Shown: in pieces, positions 1 through 5,183 of the stretch
Numbering within the stretch: the first letter of the stretch is position 1
Layout: the number at the start of each line of letters is the position of its first letter
Source of the DNA: Candidatus Nitrosopumilus sp.
GTDB taxonomy: Archaea; Thermoproteota; Nitrososphaeria; Nitrososphaerales; Nitrosopumilaceae
Direction: 5' to 3'
DNA length: 5,477 nt
Assembly (NCBI GenBank): GCA_022758935.1
Contig: JAEMQG010000167.1
Location: 1 to 5,477 of the forward strand
Notes under the pieces: model-generated
What the model was told of the DNA's origin: nothing
Database searches by the model: none
Seen by the model: only the letters and a program-made list of their open reading frames with translations
Position numbers and translations under genes: made by a program

Positions 1-412
1 AAAGCATAAAAATAATGACTAGATAAATATTTGCAATCAGAAACTTTCTAGAATAATTGCAGTTTTGATCATATTTTTCAGAGTCAAATGGGAAGTCACT
101 ATCTATACCCCAACTTGATTGTACTCCCGTCACAATTTGAACCCCATGTATAGCAAAAGTGAAGATCGTTAGATTTTAACCATTAATTTTCAATTAAATT
201 TGAACCTAATATTTACAGAAAATTTAATTCTTTCTGAACGATAAGTGACATATGGAACCCAAAAAAGAGACAATATAGTTTGACCTCCCATCCGGTCCAT
301 GCTTTGATGCGCTTAAATCGATCAAAAATGAGTGTTTATATGAAACAAAGTATCCCGTAAACCTTGATTGAGATTAGAGAACAAATTTATGAAATTACAG
401 TCAAATTCTCAT
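1..412. other. Left intergenic stretch without a convincing gene
   Basis: This AT-rich stretch precedes the DUF309 gene and I see no convincing gene in it. The plus strand is closed early in all three frames (TAA at 7-9, TAG at 20-22, TAA at 24-26). On the minus strand one frame is open from about 171 to the left edge, with a possible GTG at 131-133, and there is a 36-codon ATG frame ending near 190. Neither resembles a family I know. The ten-base word AATTTGAACC occurs at 134-143 and again at 197-206. A TATA-like box lies at 335-342. No tRNA-like cloverleaf or C/D-box pattern was apparent by eye. Confidence 0.6.
335..342 (+). promoter_or_regulatory. TATA-like box upstream of the DUF309 gene
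   Basis: TTTATATG is the best archaeal TATA (box A) match in the left spacer. With the usual box-to-start distance of about 26 bases it predicts transcription from about 364-366. That is just before an in-frame TTG (368) and 20-50 bases before the in-frame ATGs at 389 and 413. A second, weaker box (AAATTTAT, 383-390) is spaced to give a leaderless transcript at ATG 413. Which one is used cannot be decided from sequence alone. Confidence 0.45.
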
Positions 413-973
413 ATGGAAAGATACATGCTTCATTTAAAAAACAACGAGTATCGACCTATTCATTCAAGTGATCTTGTTCATAGAGCAAGAGACCTTTGTT
501 CGGACATGCCTGTCTCTGTTAGGGTCGCTCGAGTGGCAAGTAAATTTATTGAATTTGATGTGTCTGTCGCACCAGATAAATTAGATTCCGTAATAGAAAA
601 ACTATCTTCAATTGGTAAGCTGGATGATGTACGGCATATAGTTGAAGAAAATATTGATAAAGAAAAGGGTATCGCGGATGGAATTTTTTATTTTAATTCC
701 GAAAGATTTTGGGAAAGTCATGAATCTCTCGAAGGTGTTTGGAAAAAATGCTATGGGCGAGAAAAAGAACTAGTACAAGGAATTATTCTTCTTGCAGTAG
801 TCTTCGCGCATGCTCAAAAAAATGAGACCAACATTGGTCTTGGTATGCTAAGCAGGTCATTAAAAAAACTCGGTGATTCTCCTGCAATGTATGGCAAAAT
901 TGATGTTGATCTAATCAGAAATAAAATAAAAGAAATGCAAAAAGCTAATATTCTTACACTATTTGAGATTTAA
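413..973 (+). CDS. DUF309 domain protein with N-terminal extension
   Basis: This encodes a protein of 186 residues from the chosen ATG. The C-terminal half carries the DUF309 signature: FYFNSERFWESHESLEGVWK at about residues 92-111, with the W-E-x-H-E core at 99-103, then ELVQGIILLAVVFAHAQKNE at about 119-138. DUF309 is an all-helical domain whose biochemical role is not known; the conserved His and Glu residues could bind a metal (inference). The first 85 residues look like a small mixed alpha/beta domain (strand RYMLHLK, helix, strand SKFIEFDVSV, helix) that I cannot name. The frame extends upstream to a TTG at 368 and an ATG at 389. I chose 413 because MERYMLHLK resembles a natural strand-first N-terminus and a TATA-like AAATTTAT lies about 26 bases before it. 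It appears monocistronic, and its 3' end overlaps the convergent apgM by 20 bases. Confidence 0.85.
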   Translation: MERYMLHLKNNEYRPIHSSDLVHRARDLCSDMPVSVRVARVASKFIEFDVSVAPDKLDSVIEKLSSIGKLDDVRHIVEENIDKEKGIADGIFYFNSERFWESHESLEGVWKKCYGREKELVQGIILLAVVFAHAQKNETNIGLGMLSRSLKKLGDSPAMYGKIDVDLIRNKIKEMQKANILTLFEI

Positions 974-2252
974 TTAATTTAAGAGCTGTTGACACTACAT
1001 CTGATCCTTGAATTAGTCCAATACTTCCTTTATTAGCTTGTTTCTCAGTCATTCTTGTCGTTCCATCATTTTTGATAAAATCAGCTGATACCAAAATTGG
1101 TACGGGATCATCGCTGTGACCTTTATTGATACACGGAGTTGAATGATCTGCAGAAATAACAATAGCTACTTTACTAGAATCGATATTATCCAGCAATGTT
1201 TTGAAAAATCTCTCATCGATTTCTTCTATATTTTTCATTTTTCCAATCGCATCCCCATCGTGACCAAATTCATCTGGGCCTTTCAGATGTACATAAATTG
1301 CATTTTGAGTTTTCATTGCGTTTGCAGCCACTCTTGCTTTTTCTTCATAATCTGTTAATCCGCCCGCTTCAAATGCTTTCATTTCAAGTACTTTGGAAAT
1401 CCCAATCTCCACAGGCATATCTACAATGCAAGAGAAATTCATTGAATGCATTTCATTGATTGGTTTTACATTTGGATATTTATTTCCAGCATCTCTAAGT
1501 AAAATACAACTAAGGCTTTTCTTTTTAGCCAGGATTCTTTTTTTGTTAATTGAACTGTCCTTCATAATTTTTAACGATTGTTCTGTAAATTCATTAACTA
1601 ATTTTGCTGATGTCTTGGAACTTATTGTTTCATCTAAAGGGAGACATTTTTCGATTCGTAAAAAATCTCCAACGGCTTTAGCAATTCCCATTCCATCCAC
1701 TCTGGCATATGCTGGGTCTGTATTGGTTATTTCTGATGATAGTTTTTCACCTATTGTTCTGATCCTTACTGTGACTCTATGCCCTATCGTGGGTGATACC
1801 ACTACTGATGAACTTGGATGTGAAAATTTAATTTTATTTTCAATTTCTTTTGCAATTCCATCCGCATCCTCTTTTTCTATGTGTCTTCCTGCCCGTCTAT
1901 CTATAATTACTCCCTCATCATTTAATGTGGCAAAGTTACCTCTTAATGCCAAATCTCCATCTTTGAAATCAATCCCAACTCCAATTGCTTCCATGACTCC
2001 TCTACCTGCATAATCTGCATGATGAAATTTGTATCCTAGCATATTAAAAACTGCAATATCTGATTCTGGAGCTATTCCTTTTCCTACTGAAATTACTTCG
2101 CCAATTACCCCATTTCTTGCTAATTTGTCAATGGTTGGTGTGTTGGCAGCTTCAAGTGGCGTTTTGCCACCTAAATCCGGATGTGGAAGATCACCTACCC
2201 CATCTAAAAGAACATAGATCATGTGAATGTTGGAATTAATCATGCTGGTCAT
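954..2252 (-). CDS. apgM: 2,3-bisphosphoglycerate-independent phosphoglycerate mutase, archaeal type (ApgM)
   Basis: This cytosolic enzyme interconverts 3- and 2-phosphoglycerate in glycolysis/gluconeogenesis. It belongs to the alkaline-phosphatase superfamily and uses two metals and a phosphoserine intermediate. From the ATG at 2252 it is 432 residues, a little longer than the roughly 400-430 usual for the family. Visible landmarks: metal-site DGVGD at 17-21; GKTPLEAANTP at 29-39; nucleophile Ser64 in ESDIAVFNMLGY; DRRAGR at 118-123, a family hallmark; RDAGN at 253-257; metal motifs GPDEFGHDGD at 325-334 and ADHSTP at 368-373, followed by His379 in KGHSDDPVP. All catalytic motifs are intact. 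Start choice is open: TTG at 2261 lies 10 bases after a GGAGAG, while ATG at 2252 fits leaderless initiation from TTTAAA at 2278-2283. ATGs at 2243 and 2222 are also possible, the last being closest to the usual N-terminus. It is transcribed divergently from the GalT-like gene and converges with the DUF309 gene. Confidence 0.95.
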   Translation of the reverse strand: MTSMINSNIHMIYVLLDGVGDLPHPDLGGKTPLEAANTPTIDKLARNGVIGEVISVGKGIAPESDIAVFNMLGYKFHHADYAGRGVMEAIGVGIDFKDGDLALRGNFATLNDEGVIIDRRAGRHIEKEDADGIAKEIENKIKFSHPSSSVVVSPTIGHRVTVRIRTIGEKLSSEITNTDPAYARVDGMGIAKAVGDFLRIEKCLPLDETISSKTSAKLVNEFTEQSLKIMKDSSINKKRILAKKKSLSCILLRDAGNKYPNVKPINEMHSMNFSCIVDMPVEIGISKVLEMKAFEAGGLTDYEEKARVAANAMKTQNAIYVHLKGPDEFGHDGDAIGKMKNIEEIDERFFKTLLDNIDSSKVAIVISADHSTPCINKGHSDDPVPILVSADFIKNDGTTRMTEKQANKGSIGLIQGSDVVSTALKLIKSQIV

Positions 2253-2271
2253 ATTTTCCAAAATTTTATTG

Positions 2272-2283
2272 CTCTCCTTTAAA
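2272..2283 (-). promoter_or_regulatory. apgM: TATA-like TTTAAA and overlapping SD-like GGAGAG before apgM
   Basis: On the minus strand TTTAAA (2283-2278) runs into GGAGAG (2277-2272). Read as a TATA box, TTTAAA is centred 28 bases before the ATG at 2252 and predicts a leaderless or nearly leaderless transcript. Read as a ribosome binding site, GGAGAG is 10 bases before the TTG at 2261. Both cannot operate from the same transcript, because the SD would lie upstream of the predicted transcription start. The other genes here fit the leaderless pattern, so I favour the TATA reading. Confidence 0.4.
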
Positions 2284-2340
2284 TCTTACATCAAAAAATA
2301 CGATCTGGATAAAACGTTCATTTACAACCCCGAAAATCAT

Positions 2341-2419
2341 TTAGGATTTTTACAAATCAATATTTTGTATTTCAATAAAAATTATACACTATCAAAAAGA
2401 TTTTTATTTTAAATCCTAA
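2341..2419. repeat. Nested imperfect inverted repeats in the apgM / GalT-like spacer
   Basis: TTAGGATTT (2341-2349) is the exact reverse complement of AAATCCTAA (2411-2419). Inside it, AATAAAAAT (2374-2382) pairs exactly with ATTTTTATT (2400-2408), leaving a 17-base loop. The right arms are only two bases apart and the left arms are 24 apart, so a full stem would carry a large one-sided bulge. In such AT-rich DNA the inner pair may be chance; the outer pair, with its GG/CC, is less likely to be. It lies between divergent genes, so an operator or a small RNA is conceivable, but nothing confirms it. Confidence 0.3.
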
Positions 2420-2436
2420 TATTTTTTTCTGATTTT

Positions 2437-2479
2437 TCAGTACATCAGTAAACGTTTTAACATGCTTAAACCTTCAGTA
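2437..2479 (+). repeat. Three TCAGTA copies around the GalT-like promoter
   Basis: TCAGTA occurs at 2437-2442, 2445-2450 and 2474-2479, all on the plus strand. Two copies lie just upstream of the TATA-like box and one just before the start codon. The first copy is also the right half of CTGA-TTTT-TCAG (2429-2440). The spacing of the first pair (8 bases) is close to a helical turn, so they could be protein-binding half-sites, but six-base words recur easily by chance. Confidence 0.25.
2455..2460 (+). promoter_or_regulatory. TATA-like box of the GalT-like gene
   Basis: TTTTAA is centred about 28 bases upstream of ATG 2486, the spacing expected for a leaderless archaeal transcript. A second candidate, CTTAAA (2465-2470), is only about 18 bases from the ATG and too close. 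No Shine-Dalgarno-like sequence precedes the start codon, which agrees with leaderless initiation. Confidence 0.4.
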
Positions 2480-2485
2480 TGAATT

Positions 2486-3502
2486 ATGGGAGATATGCGA
2501 AAAGATTATGTTTCAGATCGTTTTATGATTGTCTCAAAAAAAGATGATAAAATAATTGATCCAAAAAAATCACCGTTTGCTCCTGGAAATGAATCTCTGA
2601 CAAATCCATCCGTTCTTTCTCTAGTTGCTAAAGATGGCATGTTGCAACGTCTTCAAGACAGTGAGGATGATTATGTAAAAGGTTGGTCTATTAGAGTTTT
2701 TGAAAGTAAAAATCCCATAGTCTCAATTGAAACAGAAAACTCATACAGTGATAGACCGCATTACAGTGAACCGGCTTATGGATATCACTACATTGTTGTT
2801 GCTTCTCCTAAAGAAAAAGATACTTTATCTACTATTGATACTGAACAGTGGTCAAATGTACTTGTGGTTGTTCAAGATAGATTGCGATGGTTGTACACAC
2901 AAAAGGGTGTATCATATGTTTCAATTTATGCTGATCATGGTGAATCTGCTGGAAGTCAAAATCCTCACCCTCATTTGAATATCTTAACATTTTCAACCAT
3001 CCCTCCGATTATCGAAGAAGAAGCAGAAGCATCTCATAAAATTCTTAATGAAAAGGGTGTATGCCCAATGTGCCAAACTGTCAATGAGGAAATAGGCGGG
3101 CCACGACAGATTATTCAATCTGAAGGTTTTATCGCATTTTGTCCTTGGGCGCCATCATATCCATATGAATTTTGGATTTCTCCAAAAAAACATGCAACTG
3201 GATTTTCTAAAATCACTCAAAAAGAAATTAATGATTTGGCTCTGATATTGCGAGCTACTCTTGGTGGATTGTCAAAAACAGTCAAAGATGTTTCATATAA
3301 TATGGTATTTCATTTATCTCCTGAAAAGAAAAACAGTCGACAAATTCACTGGCACATTGAAATCTACCCAATAACTAAATTTTGGTCAGGTCTTGAAAGA
3401 GGATACGGTGTATTTCTTAATGATTTATCTCCAGAGCAAGCAGCAGAAAAACTTGGTGCATCATGTCGAAAAGAATTGGCAAATCTTGTTGGTATTGTTT
3501 GA
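2486..3502 (+). CDS. Galactose-1-phosphate uridylyltransferase-like protein (GalT/HIT superfamily)
   Basis: This is a 338-residue two-domain HIT-superfamily protein of the GalT type, which moves nucleotidyl groups between sugar phosphates or nucleotides through a histidine intermediate. The first HIT half carries NPHPHLN at 159-165: His163 aligns with the catalytic His and His161 with a zinc ligand. The second half has CPMC at 193-196, His236 in SPKKHA, and HWHIEIYP at 288-295, together fitting the second metal site known from plant ADP-glucose phosphorylase. Two features are odd. The N-terminal zinc motif normally written CPFCPGNE is SPFAPGNE (29-36), with both Cys lost. The residue after HPHx, usually Gln, is Asn165. 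The true substrate is therefore uncertain: GalT, ADP-sugar phosphorylase or a dinucleoside-polyphosphate phosphorylase are all possible. The start was chosen as the first ATG in frame, 28 bases after a TATA-like box; an alternative ATG is at 2495. Confidence 0.85.
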   Translation: MGDMRKDYVSDRFMIVSKKDDKIIDPKKSPFAPGNESLTNPSVLSLVAKDGMLQRLQDSEDDYVKGWSIRVFESKNPIVSIETENSYSDRPHYSEPAYGYHYIVVASPKEKDTLSTIDTEQWSNVLVVVQDRLRWLYTQKGVSYVSIYADHGESAGSQNPHPHLNILTFSTIPPIIEEEAEASHKILNEKGVCPMCQTVNEEIGGPRQIIQSEGFIAFCPWAPSYPYEFWISPKKHATGFSKITQKEINDLALILRATLGGLSKTVKDVSYNMVFHLSPEKKNSRQIHWHIEIYPITKFWSGLERGYGVFLNDLSPEQAAEKLGASCRKELANLVGIV

Positions 3503-3506
3503 ATAG

Positions 3507-3514
3507 TTTATTTA
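3507..3514 (+). promoter_or_regulatory. TATA-like box of the membrane protein gene
   Basis: GTTTATTT sits in the 34-base gap after the GalT-like stop codon and is centred about 26 bases before ATG 3537. This spacing predicts a separate leaderless transcript. Read-through from the GalT-like gene is also possible, since the gap is short and shows no strong terminator. Confidence 0.4.
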
Positions 3515-3536
3515 TCAACTAGATTTTGTTAATGTT

Positions 3537-3977
3537 ATGTCTCTAGAAAAATGGTCAGCTATAGCAAGTGTTGGATTGTTTGCAATGTTTGTTGGAGAAA
3601 TGACTTCGATTTATAATTTTATGACTGATATTCCCACAAACTTTGCAATTGGTGTTGAATTTGAACCAAATTCAAAAATTCTTCAATTCATTTCAATTGG
3701 AATAGCACCTGCATCAATTTTAGCCGCACTTTCATTTATTCTATCAAAACGTTATGGATCTAAACAAATTGGTTCTATGATCCTAGGCGGTGGAATTATT
3801 TTGTTAATTGGAATGACTTACTGTTATACTCTTCTAGATAATCTTGCTGTTTCTTATTTGACAGACGTAGTAAAAATAGCCCCTCCTCTTTTCATGGCCA
3901 TTTCTATACCTGTAATGACTGTTGGAATATTCTTGATTAAAACAAACAAGAAACGTCCTAAAAAAGAATATTTCTAA
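3537..3977 (+). CDS. Four-helix membrane protein of unknown function
   Basis: I do not recognise this 146-residue protein. It shows four hydrophobic segments at about 7-27, 49-70, 77-97 and 114-134. The link between helices 2 and 3 (KRYGSK, 71-76) and the C-terminal tail (KTNKKRPKK, 135-143) are basic. The 28-48 and 98-113 loops are acidic or neutral. By the positive-inside rule both termini should be cytoplasmic. There is no cleavable signal, no metal-binding cluster and no catalytic motif; helix 3 has a Gly-rich patch (GGG, 84-86) that may help packing. It follows the GalT-like gene by 34 bases with its own TATA-like box. Its stop overlaps the convergent acetyltransferase by 4 bases. The clear topology and coding character make it a real gene. 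Confidence 0.8.
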   Translation: MSLEKWSAIASVGLFAMFVGEMTSIYNFMTDIPTNFAIGVEFEPNSKILQFISIGIAPASILAALSFILSKRYGSKQIGSMILGGGIILLIGMTYCYTLLDNLAVSYLTDVVKIAPPLFMAISIPVMTVGIFLIKTNKKRPKKEYF

Positions 3978-4420
3978 ATATGATCAAATCTTAACGCATT
4001 TGCATTATGTCTAAAACCTAACTTTTCATAAAATGGTTTTATTTCATCGACACAATCTAGAATAGTTTTGTAACAGTTTTGTTCCTCTGAATATTTTAAC
4101 AAGTATTTTATAATTTTTTCTCCAATTCCTTTTCCCTGATGCTCTTTGTTTACTACAACATCTTCTATATGACCAACTTTACCTCCACTATGAATAAATT
4201 TGGTTTCTATCAGGAGTGTGGCTGAACCGACAACTTTTCCATTAATAACTGCTACTACAATTACGTGTTCCGGATTTTGATCTATTTTTTCAAAAATTTT
4301 TTCAGCAGTTTTTTTGTCAATGTTGCTTGCTTGACGAAGAGAATCAAGTGTTGTTAAAAACCCATTCCAAAGATCCCCAATCTGTAATTTTCGTATGGTT
4401 ATGATGTTATTATTTTCCAT
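3974..4420 (-). CDS. gna1: GNAT acetyltransferase, GNA1-like (glucosamine-6-phosphate N-acetyltransferase)
   Basis: This is a 148-residue single-domain GNAT protein. Its core resembles eukaryotic GNA1, which uses acetyl-CoA to convert GlcN-6-P to GlcNAc-6-P on the way to UDP-GlcNAc. Key stretches: SATLLIETKFIHSGG at 66-80 and GHIEDVVV at 83-90 match the GNA1 core (ATLIIEHKFIHS...EDVVV in human, recalled from memory). The acetyl-CoA pyrophosphate loop is Q95-G-K-G-I-G100, followed by NCYKTILDC at 115-123 and FYEKLGF at 130-136, with Tyr131 in the position of the general acid. The length equals the GNA1 catalytic core without the N-terminal extension of the human enzyme. Its ATG shares one base with the stop of the upstream nucleotidyltransferase (TAATG), so the two are likely translationally coupled. 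Substrate assignment remains an inference; other GNATs can share these motifs. Confidence 0.85.
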   Translation of the reverse strand: MENNNIITIRKLQIGDLWNGFLTTLDSLRQASNIDKKTAEKIFEKIDQNPEHVIVVAVINGKVVGSATLLIETKFIHSGGKVGHIEDVVVNKEHQGKGIGEKIIKYLLKYSEEQNCYKTILDCVDEIKPFYEKLGFRHNANALRFDHI

Positions 4421-5121
4421 TAAATCTTTCCAAGATTTCGAAGATATTCTTGATTTGCTTTTAGATATGATGCTTTATTTCCGATATCGAGGAATTGATC
4501 TTTGGAAACAATACTGTTAACAATCTTCTTCTTAGTCATTGCTTTTTTAATTACATCGTCCATTCCATATGGTATATTTTTTGGAATTAGATCTAGTACG
4601 CCTGGCTCCATTACATAACAACCCATGTTAATATTTGCCTTGATTTCTGGTTTTTCATTCCAAGCAATTACTTTACCTGTTTTTGTAGTTTCTATGACTC
4701 CATACGGAAGATTTGTTTTGTACTCATTCAAACTCATTGTGATGAATGATTTTTTTCGATAATGCTGATCTATCATTTTTTGTAGATTAAAATTATATAT
4801 GGAATCTCCATACATGCAAACAAAAGTATCATCGAGGAATTTCTCTGCTGTTTTTAATTGACCTGCAGTAGCTAATGGTTTATTCGAAATTGCATATTCA
4901 ATAGTTACTCCAAATTCACCACCGTCTCCAAAATAATCTTCAATCTTTTTTCGTAGATAACTAACACACAATACAAATGATTTTACTCCATTTCTGCTTG
5001 TCCAGTCTATAAGGTGCTCTAAAATTGGTTTGTCTCCTAATGGTAGCATCGGCTTTGGAAGAAATATTGTGTATGGTTGTAATCTTGTACCTAATCCACC
5101 TGCTAAGATAACTGCCTTCAC
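4420..5121 (-). CDS. Sugar-1-phosphate nucleotidyltransferase (NDP-sugar pyrophosphorylase)
   Basis: This 233-residue enzyme has only the Rossmann-like catalytic domain and no C-terminal left-handed beta-helix. It should join a sugar-1-phosphate to an NTP, releasing pyrophosphate. Motifs in order: nucleotide-binding GGLGTRL at 8-14 with PKP at 22-24; PLATAG at 82-87 (usually PLGTAG); YGDS at 104-107 with Mg-binding Asp106; PYGVI at 139-143; EKP at 156-158; NMGCYV at 165-170; and the second Mg-binding Asp212 in FLDIGN. The FLDIGN...YLKANQEY tail is typical of the ManC/GCD1/RmlA-like group, so glucose-1-P, mannose-1-P or GlcNAc-1-P are all possible substrates. The coupled GNA1-like gene makes GlcNAc-1-P attractive (inference). 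The start codon is GTG, fixed by the MKAVILAGG N-terminus and a TATA-like box 26 bases upstream. Confidence 0.92.
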   Translation of the reverse strand: MKAVILAGGLGTRLQPYTIFLPKPMLPLGDKPILEHLIDWTSRNGVKSFVLCVSYLRKKIEDYFGDGGEFGVTIEYAISNKPLATAGQLKTAEKFLDDTFVCMYGDSIYNFNLQKMIDQHYRKKSFITMSLNEYKTNLPYGVIETTKTGKVIAWNEKPEIKANINMGCYVMEPGVLDLIPKNIPYGMDDVIKKAMTKKKIVNSIVSKDQFLDIGNKASYLKANQEYLRNLGKI

Positions 5122-5143
5122 GAGATTTTCTTTGAAATATGAC

Positions 5144-5151
5144 TATTTATT
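5144..5151 (-). promoter_or_regulatory. TATA-like box of the nucleotidyltransferase-acetyltransferase pair
   Basis: AATAAATA on the minus strand is centred about 26 bases before the GTG start at 5121, giving a predicted leaderless transcript. It lies in the 62-base gap after the ThiN-domain gene. No SD motif precedes the GTG. The bases right after the ThiN stop read TTTTCCTT on the minus strand, a short T-rich run that could end the upstream transcript. Confidence 0.4.
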
Positions 5152-5183
5152 CTAAGGTATAGATTCCTACAGAACAAGGAAAA

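Noticed and set aside
134..206. Direct repeat AATTTGAACC at 134-143 and 197-206 as a possible CRISPR-like or attachment repeat
   Set aside because: There are only two ten-base copies with no third copy, no regular spacing, and no integrase or tRNA nearby.
190..300. Minus-strand 36-codon ATG frame in the left spacer
   Set aside because: It is short, has no recognisable motif and no well-placed TATA box, and is compatible with chance.
368..412. DUF309 gene start at TTG 368 or ATG 389
   Set aside because: The 15 extra residues (or 8 from ATG 389) look non-conserved, and ATG 413 gives a more natural N-terminus with a spaced TATA-like box. The alternatives are not excluded, because the stronger TATA box at 335-342 could serve them.
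1143..2217. Plus-strand open frames of 62-206 codons across the apgM region
   Set aside because: They lie entirely opposite apgM, whose catalytic motifs are all intact. The antisense translations show no family features.
2227..2412. Plus-strand 61-codon frame over the apgM start and spacer
   Set aside because: It overlaps the apgM N-terminus and promoter, its product is low-complexity Ile/Leu/Lys/Phe from AT-rich DNA, and it has no supporting motif.
2727..2978. Plus-strand 83-codon frame inside the GalT-like gene
   Set aside because: It is out of frame with the well-supported GalT-like protein, and its Leu runs come from shifted reading of that gene.
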